Source: Seminavis robusta
Taxonomy: Eukaryota > Bacillariophyta > Bacillariophyceae > Naviculales > Naviculaceae
DNA length: 64,000 bases
Direction of reading: 5' to 3'
Assembly (NCBI GenBank): GCA_903772945.1
Contig: CAICTM010000005.1
Location: 46,001 to 110,000, forward strand
Under the pieces are notes generated by a model, which worked only from the letters and a program-made list of their open reading frames with translations, was not told the DNA's origin and did no database searches. The translations under genes were made by a program, and so were the position numbers. This document shows, piece by piece, positions 21,661-30,879 of this stretch (position 1 is the stretch's first letter; every line of letters begins with the position of its first letter).

Positions 21661-22325
21661 AGACGGAACGAAAGCTGCTGTAGCGATCTTACATGTAGTC
21701 CTTTCGATGATCATTCGATTCATCCATACAGTATGTCAGACCGGTACCGTACCTGGTACACACTTTACATTGAACACAGATTGAAGAGGGGGGGCGGCTG
21801 AAACGGATGCTGGAATTACTTCAAGGCCTCCATATCTCTTTCAACTCGGTGGTTAAATAGAGCATCTGCATGCAGCCTTGCACCCCCACTGTCTCTTTTC
21901 TTCACCATCGTCGTCACCAGACACTACGGTACAATACAAACTACCGGTATTAATACTAGTACCAATGCATATAGTACGGTTTGCTAACCGGTGGTCACGA
22001 AGTGGCTGTGCCGTGCAACCTTGTTGCCGAGCCTCTCGGGGAGATAGAGAATTCCATTTCCCACCAACTGCTTTCTGGTTGCCAGGCAGGGATGCCAGCA
22101 CCGCCGACCAGTGTTTCTATGGTAGTCGTTTTCTCCACCTCCCTCCCACTTGTGGTTGACACGACCACAGCGTTTTCCAAAGCACTGCCGACGCAGGCCT
22201 TTTCTTTCTTGACCCCTCTCATCAACTCGGCTGTCCCTTCTTCACCCTTCGTTCTCCCTCCTTTCCTCATATTGTATGGCTCTTCGTTTTTGTACTAGTA
22301 GTCCTCATCGAGCATCGGCATCATC
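21661..22325 (+). other. Gene-free stretch upstream of the LRR gene
   Basis: No credible gene is present. A TACCGGTA palindrome lies at 21942, about 380 bp before the LRR start. The last 200 bp are pyrimidine-rich, as expected of a 5' flank. Confidence 0.4.
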
Positions 22326-24437
22326 ATGAAAGACTCAGAGGAGGTGAAAGGAATCAAGGAAGCGGAACGTCTGCTCCTTGAGAACAACCGAAACAGATTC
22401 CAGCCAACGGAAGAGGTTGAACAAACTGAGACAGACAATGGCACGGAAAAGGACATGAAAGGAATCAAGGATGCTGAACGAGAGCTCCTGCAGCAAAACA
22501 GGAGTCGGTTCCTGGAAGTAGAGTCCACAGGAATGCCAAACACAGCAGCGGGAGCACAAGGAGAGTTGCTGTACCCAAAACAGGAGAAAGAAGCGGCGAC
22601 TCAAGACGGCAGACCAAGAACGGAAGAAGACGATACTGCAGCACCAGCACGAGCTACTAACCCACGCGCACAGTCGCTGGTATTACCAGCACGGTTCGCC
22701 TTTGACACTGTCGAATTGCCACAATTCATGCCATCTCCACAACAACCAGTTCGTCCTGCACAGAGGATTCCCGGCGCCTACCCCGCAGGACCCTATCCGC
22801 CCCGACATAATAATACTGGATCAACCCAAACGCTAGAGTCTCCTCCTCCCAGCCAACACGTTGTGGAACCGCAAGCTGCCATGGAGGCTCTACATCAACT
22901 ACCCGACATTGAGGCTGCTGACGATCAGGATGGATTGGTCATGGCCACACCAGTCAGCTGGCGTAGCATGCCCTTCGACGTTGCCCAACCCGTGGACGGA
23001 GATGGCACCCGCAAGGGCCAGAACGAAAATGACAAGATACGCTTGTGGATCCTTCTATTGTTTTCAGTTGGAGTTGTCATATGTGCCATTGTTGTGATTG
23101 TGACGGCAACCTCGGGCAAGAGAGACACCACCAGCACCATTCCCAGCAGTACTGAAATGAACCACAGCGAAAACCAAGACTACTCTGACACTAGTAGTGC
23201 TCCATGGGCTTGGGGCCTACCTTTTGTTGTTCCGAGTTCAACAATTGATTCCATCCAGGAAGGATTTGCATTAGCGAAGGAAAATGGTACAACGCCACAG
23301 CTACAAGCCTACCAGTGGATCAAGAGCGATCCTTTCATAAGCAACTATTCTGAGGGGCGCCTTTTGCAAAGATTTGCACTAGCAACATTCTACTATGCTT
23401 TGCAGGGGCCAGATTGGCCCTATCAAGGAGGTGGTACCACAACGGTGACTATGGAGAGTGGGCCTCTAATTAGGGAAGCATGGGATGTGAACATCACATC
23501 AGAACCATGGCTCTCCTATGAGTCATCTGAGTGCACCTGGTTTACATTTGCCAAAGCATTTGAAGTTGAGAATTGCCGCACCCCCAACAATGATACCTCC
23601 AAGTCAGAGTTGACCTTTATGGGTGTTCAGCAGAATGGCTTGGTTGGTACGCTGCCACCAGAGCTGGCTCTTCTGACATCATTGGAGTATCTTACTGCAT
23701 TGGAACGAAATCAAATCACTGGAACCATCATGACAGAGCTTGGAGGTCTCACAAACTTGAGGATATTGAAATTGGCAAGCAATGAGTGGACTGGTCCAAT
23801 CCCTTCAGAGTTGGGGTTATTGACACAAAATCTTCTTGAGTTGGAACTCATCAACAATAAGCTATCTGGCCAAGTTCCATCAGCCTTGTGGAATTTATCA
23901 AACTTGGAAGTATTTACTCTTGGCTCCAACGACCTGTCTGGTTCAATCCCCTCAGATGTTGGATATCAGTTGCCCCATCTGCAAGAATTCAACATTCCCA
24001 GGAATCAGTTCGAAGGCACTGTTCCCACATCCCTTGGCCTCATGACGGATCTGGTTTACTTGAACTTACATGAGAACTCATTCACTGGCCCATTGCCTTC
24101 TGAAATTGGGCAGCTTGTCAATCTGCAAAAGATGTTTCTCAAAGAGAACTTTATCAGCGGACTGCCAACTGAGATTGGTCTCATGTCAAGCTTGAGGAAT
24201 GTCAACATGGAAGGGAATATTGGTCTGACAGGAACAATTCCTGTAGAGTTTGTCAACCTTCGGCAAAATGGTAATCTGAAAAGTCTGTGGATCAGAGGAA
24301 CAGGCTTCACTGGTACCATCTCTGGTGAACTTTGTGGAATGAAGAATTTCTTGAAGTATGATTGCTCTTCATCCCTCTGCGGCTGCGAGGACTGTCCTTG
24401 TGCAAATCAAACCAATTTGCTGAACGTGACTGTGTAA
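22326..24437 (+). CDS. Membrane-anchored LRR protein, intronless, 703 aa
   Basis: A single frame. Residues 1-60 hold an internal duplication: KGIKEAERLLLENNRNRF is followed about 35 residues later by KGIKDAERELLQQNRSRF. A Pro-rich disordered stretch follows, then one hydrophobic span (about 238-260, LWILLLFSVGVVICAIVVIV). After a 130-residue linker with CTWFTFAKAFEVENC, where the other copies have HECQWAGVxC, come about nine LRRs and a Cys-rich end (CSSSLCGCEDCPC). Several NxS/T sites lie after the span, consistent with an extracellular C-terminus. It belongs to the same family as 35-2587 and 30880-33149 but is more diverged and lacks both their introns. Confidence 0.88.
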   Translation: MKDSEEVKGIKEAERLLLENNRNRFQPTEEVEQTETDNGTEKDMKGIKDAERELLQQNRSRFLEVESTGMPNTAAGAQGELLYPKQEKEAATQDGRPRTEEDDTAAPARATNPRAQSLVLPARFAFDTVELPQFMPSPQQPVRPAQRIPGAYPAGPYPPRHNNTGSTQTLESPPPSQHVVEPQAAMEALHQLPDIEAADDQDGLVMATPVSWRSMPFDVAQPVDGDGTRKGQNENDKIRLWILLLFSVGVVICAIVVIVTATSGKRDTTSTIPSSTEMNHSENQDYSDTSSAPWAWGLPFVVPSSTIDSIQEGFALAKENGTTPQLQAYQWIKSDPFISNYSEGRLLQRFALATFYYALQGPDWPYQGGGTTTVTMESGPLIREAWDVNITSEPWLSYESSECTWFTFAKAFEVENCRTPNNDTSKSELTFMGVQQNGLVGTLPPELALLTSLEYLTALERNQITGTIMTELGGLTNLRILKLASNEWTGPIPSELGLLTQNLLELELINNKLSGQVPSALWNLSNLEVFTLGSNDLSGSIPSDVGYQLPHLQEFNIPRNQFEGTVPTSLGLMTDLVYLNLHENSFTGPLPSEIGQLVNLQKMFLKENFISGLPTEIGLMSSLRNVNMEGNIGLTGTIPVEFVNLRQNGNLKSLWIRGTGFTGTISGELCGMKNFLKYDCSSSLCGCEDCPCANQTNLLNVTV

Positions 24438-25446
24438 TGTTGTAGATTGGATGATCATCATTGAGCTGTTATTAGTGTTGTAGTTTGTGGCGGCTTTGCA
24501 TCGCCGTTCACTCAAGCGAGCATGTGGTCTGTGGCTTCAAAACGTCTATTTGTGCCAACTGGTTTGTTGTTCGGGCGAGAGATGCAATTCCCGGATTCGA
24601 TTTACGGCCCATGAAGGGTTTTACCGGAGATGCTTCGGACCTTCCGCGTCACCGGTAGCCTTGCCTTGGATATGCCGCGTTTTTGGAGGCGCCATTTCTG
24701 AGTGTGATCGTTGGTCTTGCCCGTAGCTAATGCTGGTGTGACACTCTCCACTCTTGGTTCTCCTTTCGTCATGACGAAGTGATACGTACCGTGGATGGCA
24801 TCATGCCAAAGGTATGCACGTTCTCTTGCAACTTTTGAGCCGGAAAGACTTTGGAATGCTTCCAACGCCCTTTGCTCTTTCAGCTCTGCTAGCTTTTAAA
24901 TAATATCAACAACGCGCCACAGCCAGAGGTCACTCTCTCTCACGCTTTCAATGGAGCCACCAGAGCCACCACTGCTCATTGATTGTGATAGCTATTGTGA
25001 TACTGTAGAGCTCTGCAACAAACCTCTTATCTCATGATGAGCACTCTACCGCACGGCTAGTTGTTTCGGGCAATCGAGATGGAATCTGAAGAACAACGAA
25101 CGAACGACTACGGTACTCCACTCTGCTCTACCGAGATGTGGATACACCATGACAGCATGACGTGTTTCATTGGTAAGATTGTTTGCTCCTGTACTTCCAT
25201 CTAAAAGTTGACAATGGTACGAAGGCACAATCAAAACGTACTACAAGGGATTTGGAAAGAGTTTGTTGTGAGCGCCGCCTTTATTGTGCCGTTGCTGCCG
25301 TGACCCAACAAATCTCTTCACAATTTTTAATCATGCAAATCCCAAGAAGAGTCTGATCCGGTCCTTCACACTCACGAATCTCCTCAGTTCCAACGGGAGG
25401 TTTGCCATGGACATGGTTCTCATTTATTTCTCACACTGTTTATTTT
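24438..25446 (+). other. Gene-free stretch
   Basis: Only short unmatched frames are present and I cannot support a gene here. Confidence 0.4.
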
Positions 25447-25462
25447 GCTTTTTGAATCGAAT

Positions 25463-25562
25463 TAAAAAACTGAACGTCTAATAACGGATTCAGACAAGAT
25501 GTGCTTGAGGACTACCCACGAGCTAAGGCCCGGGTATTTCCCACAGTCAAGTCTGCTCACCG
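25463..25562 (-). mobile_element. SINE-like short repeat, copy B, with 16-bp target duplication
   Basis: Exactly 100 bp, read on the minus strand from CGGTGAGCAGACTTGACTG to CAGTTTTTTA. It matches 9913-10017 closely. It is flanked by perfect 16-bp direct repeats (GCTTTTTGAATCGAAT, 25447-25462 and 25563-25578). Long target duplications and a T-rich end are typical of elements mobilised by a LINE-type reverse transcriptase. A-box-like TTAGCTCGTGGGTAG is conserved between the copies. Confidence 0.7.
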
Positions 25563-25578
25563 GCTTTTTGAATCGAAT

Positions 25579-26825
25579 AGAATCATTGAATCTGAATCAA
25601 ATTTAGGATTATGCCCCCTTTTTGGATGTTCCATGACCCATGGTACCGGTAAAGTCACTGATCGTGTCCTCTAAAGTATTATTGAAAGAGACATAGCAAA
25701 GTTGCGACGATCCGAGATGGACTCGACACTGGTGCTGGCGAGCGAAGCAGAACAAAACGCACAGGCACTCCCCTGGAGAACCATTTTTTCTGCTACAACA
25801 TGGATCTTGGGTCAAACGATTTTTGGGTCTACTTCTATGGCTCAAACGTTACTTCCCCGACGAAAGCACAATACTGGCTAGATAGCTATAGGCCTCTTGC
25901 ATGTTAGGAAACGTTGCCACTTTCTGCATTATCTAGCTAGTTGGAAGCACTTCTAAAGACCTGCTCAAATCGCTCTTGACTTGATAGTGTTCTGTGTGGC
26001 AAGCACACTCTCTTTCTAATACATGTAGTGGATTGCTTGGGGCAAGTTTGTTGGTCCCTTCCGTACGGGAGATACCAGCAGAGAGTGAGTTGATTGGCTC
26101 TGGATGGTGGTTGTCCGAAAGGTCTTTGGTGGACTGGCTGGAATATATCACGTTGTGGAATGTTTGATTTTGGGGTGGCTGGTGCCCGAATCCGCCTGAA
26201 TCTTTTGAGGGCAACGTATCGTATGTCCAATTCTTTTCGAGAGAACCTTCCCACAGTTTGCTGATTGATCATGTTGAATTCCACCAAGGCACAAACTGTC
26301 GACTTTGTAGATCGAGCTTGAACAACTTTCTCATAGAAGGAGGTTGATGTGCCAGATGATGCCAATAGGTCTCTGCTACGGTACTGCCTAGGAACAACCA
26401 ATGGCAAAATTCTTTCAACCTAGCATTTTCCCCAAGGTATCAGGTACTCTAGAGGATGGCTCCATCCTCCACAATAATATGAACCACATGAATTCCTTGA
26501 TGAGTGTATGCGGCATGCAGTGATTGACACAGCCTTCAAGGGCGGGGGGTCGTACTACGGTACCGAACTATTGTACTCGTAAGTTTACAATGCCGCCGTA
26601 CCGGTGGGAGATGGAGAGGTCACGAACTGTCCGGGACTAAAAAGATCGTTGGATGTTCCAAAGATCTGAACCTGGACATGAATGCAGCTGCCAACTCCCA
26701 GCTGTAGCAGACCGGCCATGGCAAAGCTACGGTATAAAAAGTTCCTTTTGGACGATACGTACCATACCTTTGTGTTCAGCTCTGGAAGGTCTGATAACGC
26801 AGTCTACAAGTAGTAGCTAGTTCGT
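25579..26825 (+). other. Gene-poor stretch
   Basis: A minus-strand frame of 156 codons (25937-26407) is the longest and shows no family match, so I leave it uncalled. One TACCGGTA palindrome lies at 25644. The end contains the putative promoter of the next gene. Confidence 0.4.
26733..26740 (+). promoter_or_regulatory. Possible TATA box
   Basis: TATAAAAA 86-93 bp upstream of the start codon at 26826. The position suits a core promoter with a short 5' leader. Confidence 0.35.
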
Positions 26826-28691
26826 TTGTCTCTATTTGTTAATTCATTCATGATGCCATTAACCCAACGAAAGACAAACGCTTCGTTCAAGCTGACAAAG
26901 ACCAGACAACCGACGAGTCCACTATCCAAGTTGCTCCCCATGTCCAATGGACCCCTGTGCAGCAATATCCGTACTGGTACCCAGAAACAACAACGAGAGA
27001 AACTCGTGGTGACGGTGGGGTATTCGTTACTCTTTTTTTGGATCTTCACGTTGGGAGGATTCAGTTTTGGAGGTCCCCTCGAAGCTACCACCATTAAGAA
27101 GATCAAGCGACTGACGGGCATGTCGTTACCCGTGGCGGCGGTGGGACATGTCTTGACGATTCTCGATAATGACAATGACTCGCAGCAACAACGTCCATTG
27201 GCATCGTTTGCCATTGAAATTCTACCCAATCCAGGCATTAACCACACGGATTCGGCAGCTGCCATATTTACCACGACGGGACCACACACAGTAGAAGTAT
27301 CTCTGATGGGTCAGAGCGATCGCAAACTGTTCAAAAGTGCAAAGAACCTACAACCACCCGTCCTACGATTGGTGGGAGACCTGATTGTCCCGATACCCTT
27401 GTGGACGACCAATCAAAAGGGACAATGGACGGGGTCATTCCTCTTGCCGGCTGTAGACAATGCACAACTGCAGTTGGAATCACAGTGGACCGGGTGTATA
27501 GATGACAAGAACAACAACAAACCATGCAACATGGAACATTCCAAAGAAACAAAACTACAAACCAAAGTTACTCCAGAGTGGGAATCATCATCATCTCAAA
27601 CACCACCCAAGAATCCCACGTGGGCAGATGCTGCTACCCTTTTTCCACCCCATCAAGCATGGATCCATGTCCAGCGAATGGCCCATCCACCGCTCAAAAT
27701 GGACTTGCAACAACAACAACCACACACACAACACTATCTATGGGGCAATCTCGCCACACTCGACAAGGAAGAACCGTTTGGAGCCATCAAACGATTCACC
27801 GTCGCCAATACACGGACATTGACCGACGAAACCGACACTCACGTGGCGTTATCGTCCACCATTCGTCCTGCCTTTAAACCGCAATGGTATGATTCCTTTT
27901 CCGGGTTGTCCAATTACGAAATTGTCTGTTGGATCGGTGGCCGCACGGCACAATTGCTGCACGCCACGTTCTTGAGTATGCGGGGCGATTTATTTCCCGG
28001 ACAACGGCCCTTCAAATTCCATTATCATCCTATCGTGGACAGTCTCGAGACGCCCGATACAAGCTGGAACGACGAATTCAAGGAGAAGTTTCGAAAATGC
28101 AAACACGTGTTTGTCAGTCTGGATCATGGCACATCCGCCTTTTACGAAACGTCCATTGCCGAGCCACTCTCGGCCACGGCGTTTGAACAACGGGTACTGA
28201 CATTTACACAACACTTGTTGAAAGCTTTTCCCGATTCGACCTTTCCCATTTGGATGGTATTGACACATACAGCAGCATCATCGCCACTGAAAGCACGGTA
28301 TCAAGCCAATCATTGTTTTGAGGATGGCAAAAACAAAGACAACAAAAAGAAGACTGACAAACAGCAACCACACAGTTTGGAACATCCCTGTCATACCGTC
28401 CTGCGCGGCATGTTTACGGCCCCCCACAAAGCCGAGCTATTCCCAGCCCAAGATCAAAATCGGATTCGACTCATGGACAATACCGATGTGACCATGGCAA
28501 CGGTCGAGTGGGATCATCCACGACCACTCGATGTATTGGCCGTTGTGGCATTGCGACAATTCATTTTAATTGGCAAACAAGTCCGCGAATGGCGAGACAG
28601 TGGGCAAATTGGGCAGATTGATGGACTGCATCGCAACAATACCATTGTATCGACCGAAAAGAATTTGGTGCCGTATCAATGGAACACATAA
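26826..28691 (+). CDS. Type II single-pass membrane protein of unknown function, 621 aa
   Basis: An intronless frame with regular codon use. A short basic cytosolic part is followed by one hydrophobic span (about 60-81, LVVTVGYSLLFFWIFTLGG) and a large presumed lumenal domain. Points of note are GLSNYEIVCWIGGRTAQLLHATFL, HVFVSLDHGTSAFYETS, CHTVLRGMF and a late MDNTDVTMATVEWDHPRP. The overall plan (type II anchor, lumenal domain, D..H near the end) recalls Golgi carbohydrate-active or O-acyltransferase/esterase-like enzymes. No defining motif such as GDS is present, so this is only a guess. ATG codons at 26850 and 26853 are alternative starts. Confidence 0.8.
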   Translation: MSLFVNSFMMPLTQRKTNASFKLTKTRQPTSPLSKLLPMSNGPLCSNIRTGTQKQQREKLVVTVGYSLLFFWIFTLGGFSFGGPLEATTIKKIKRLTGMSLPVAAVGHVLTILDNDNDSQQQRPLASFAIEILPNPGINHTDSAAAIFTTTGPHTVEVSLMGQSDRKLFKSAKNLQPPVLRLVGDLIVPIPLWTTNQKGQWTGSFLLPAVDNAQLQLESQWTGCIDDKNNNKPCNMEHSKETKLQTKVTPEWESSSSQTPPKNPTWADAATLFPPHQAWIHVQRMAHPPLKMDLQQQQPHTQHYLWGNLATLDKEEPFGAIKRFTVANTRTLTDETDTHVALSSTIRPAFKPQWYDSFSGLSNYEIVCWIGGRTAQLLHATFLSMRGDLFPGQRPFKFHYHPIVDSLETPDTSWNDEFKEKFRKCKHVFVSLDHGTSAFYETSIAEPLSATAFEQRVLTFTQHLLKAFPDSTFPIWMVLTHTAASSPLKARYQANHCFEDGKNKDNKKKTDKQQPHSLEHPCHTVLRGMFTAPHKAELFPAQDQNRIRLMDNTDVTMATVEWDHPRPLDVLAVVALRQFILIGKQVREWRDSGQIGQIDGLHRNNTIVSTEKNLVPYQWNT

Positions 28692-29063
28692 ATACTAGTG
28701 GAAGGATCGACGGACACAATTCAAGAGCAATGCGTCGACTGGATTGCTTGAAAGTTCGGCATTGCAATCCCCTCTCCTTGCTCGTGTGGACAGCAACTGT
28801 CTTGCGCAGCCAGGAAGCGTTTGGTGGGAGCAATAAGCCCGACGCCCGCGCCAAGACTTCGTCCCAAGAACGAACGAACGACGGCTCACCAGACTTGGGC
28901 GTCTCCGCTGGGTGCGTGTGATTCCAATGAAACGTTCGACTGGATCGGCCCGTCAATCCAATCCAATCCAACGCTAAACAACGATAGTCAAAACCCGGGT
29001 GCCACAGCCAAGTTAATTAATCATGTATGTACTCTTTTTTCGTTATGTCCGCTAGCTAGCTAT
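28692..29063 (+). other. Intergenic stretch between convergent genes
   Basis: It holds the 3' flanks of the two neighbouring genes. No further feature is seen. Confidence 0.5.
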
Positions 29064-30425
29064 TCATTCCTCGGTCGTGGATATATCCACGCTATTCTCC
29101 AAGTCCTTGCCGTAGACATCGAGCCGAAGGACGGGCGACTGTTGCTGAAGTCGTTTCAGTAAGTCATCGCCCTTGTCGTACAACCCCAAGGCGCCACCGG
29201 TATGCCAAAACAAGACATTGGTGCCTGGTTGGAAACTTTTGTCATTGTCGCTATTTTCAACGACATGTTTGACAAATGTATAGAGTGCCTTTCCGGAATA
29301 GACGGGATCGAGTGACATGCCCGTTTCCAGTGCAAATTGACTCACAAAATCCAATTCTTCCTCGGTACTGACGGCATATCCCAGACCCTTGCCCTGATGA
29401 ACAATCATGTGCTGCCGCATAAATTCTTCTGTCGTGACGTTGTCATTGGGCGGACAGAACCCCATTTCGTCGGCAATTCCCGCCACAAATTTGTAAAAGT
29501 AGTCGGGACTATCGCAGACTCCCACGGCATGGATTGTTGGTGGTGATGTTGCTTGTTCTTGTCGAAACGCCAAGGCAATGCCCAAGACAATGCCGGCGGC
29601 GGTGCCACCACTGCCACAGGCAAAGACAATGTGATCCAAGGATGATTGTTCTGATTGTTTCCACTGCGACAGCAACTCGTCCACGGCTTGAATATAGCCA
29701 AAACTCCCCAATCCGTTGGATCCTCCCACGGGAATGGCATAGGGACGGCTGTCTTCGGATGCTGCCAAATGCTTACAGAGTCGCTGGACCAATGCAACCG
29801 ATCCCAGACGTCCGTATTCTCCCGGCGTACACGTGTAAATGGTACTTCCCACCATGCGATCAAACAGAATGTTGCCCGTCATGCCAAAATCTTCACTAGT
29901 GTCGGATACACGACGCGTCCGCAATATCAAATGAGGTTCCAATCCGATCATGCGAGCGGCTGCCGCCGTGGCACGACAATGATTGCTTTGTTCGCCGCCA
30001 ATCGTCACCACTTGCGTGGCATCCGCCCGTAAGGCATCCGCGAGTAGAAATTCCAATTTGCGAATCTTGTTGCCTCCCAATTCGACGCCTCCCGACATGT
30101 CGTCGCGTTTTGTGTAGAGCGATATCCCGCGGTCATGGAATTGTTGGAGAATACTACTTGTATTGCTTGTACTGCCATGATGAGGAGCATGAATGGGATG
30201 CAGCGGAGTGGGCAAATTGCCCAAGGGAATTCGTCCGTGCACGGGAGGCTTGGTAAAGTATCCAGCAGCCCACGAGGGAAGTTCAAACGGCACTATGCGT
30301 TGCAGGACGGCGTCGCGGGTCGCCATGGCGCGTGTAGAGCTCATTGTGGTAGTCAGCAATAGAAGAAGGAAAAGGACAAGAACGTTTGGAAATGAAGACA
30401 CAACCACCACAGCCATCCTTCTCAA
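29064..30425 (-). CDS. D-cysteine desulfhydrase / ACC-deaminase-like PLP enzyme
   Basis: 453 aa, intronless. A hydrophobic leader (residues 4-33, MAVVVVSSFPNVLVLFLLLLL) suggests entry into the secretory route or an organelle. The core starts at PLGNLPTPL, followed by LYTKRDDMSGGVELGGNKIRKLEFLLADAL with the PLP-binding Lys at 120, VVTIGGEQSNHCRATAAAA, a glycine-rich phosphate loop (ACGSGGTAAGIVLG), DPVYSGKA and VLFWHTGGALGLYD. This order is that of fold-type II enzymes of the D-cysteine desulfhydrase/1-aminocyclopropane-1-carboxylate deaminase group. The former would convert D-cysteine to pyruvate, ammonia and sulfide. Which substrate it uses cannot be settled from sequence alone. The length is about 50-100 residues above bacterial homologues because of the leader. 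Confidence 0.88.
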   Translation of the reverse strand: MRRMAVVVVSSFPNVLVLFLLLLLTTTMSSTRAMATRDAVLQRIVPFELPSWAAGYFTKPPVHGRIPLGNLPTPLHPIHAPHHGSTSNTSSILQQFHDRGISLYTKRDDMSGGVELGGNKIRKLEFLLADALRADATQVVTIGGEQSNHCRATAAAARMIGLEPHLILRTRRVSDTSEDFGMTGNILFDRMVGSTIYTCTPGEYGRLGSVALVQRLCKHLAASEDSRPYAIPVGGSNGLGSFGYIQAVDELLSQWKQSEQSSLDHIVFACGSGGTAAGIVLGIALAFRQEQATSPPTIHAVGVCDSPDYFYKFVAGIADEMGFCPPNDNVTTEEFMRQHMIVHQGKGLGYAVSTEEELDFVSQFALETGMSLDPVYSGKALYTFVKHVVENSDNDKSFQPGTNVLFWHTGGALGLYDKGDDLLKRLQQQSPVLRLDVYGKDLENSVDISTTEE

Positions 30426-30879
30426 TAGCTACCGTACGGACTAGCTAGCAAGCTAACTTGAAAGGTCCAACAGATGTACTGGTAGCAGCCTCTCTTTTAT
30501 GATGTGTTGGACACTGCTGAATGGATCTTTGGATCTTTCGTTTTTCCAACAGATCTTTGGAGGATTCAATCACGCACGAGCTCTTCCAGCCACGCTGTAG
30601 TACCGATACCGGTATGCCGTACTAGTACCGGTACCGATAGCTCCGGTAGGCCCGTTGCATCCCTTCTCCAGCTGGCTGGCTAGTGGTGCTGACACCAGAA
30701 CGAATTCAGCTACCAGGCTGCCCCAGGCAAAATCCTTCAATGGTCAATGATAATTGGCAGCCTTTTAGAAGCTCAGGTCACGAAAACATTGGAAGATAGC
30801 GTATCTCTCATTGCATGCTGCATTCTCCAAGACAACACCCCAAAGCCAATTTATCCTCGCAAAGGCTGTCAGTGAATCC
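30426..30879 (-). other. Gene-free stretch
   Basis: TACCGGTA palindromes at 30607 and 30626 lie about 180-200 bp upstream of the PLP-enzyme start. No other feature is seen. Confidence 0.45.
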
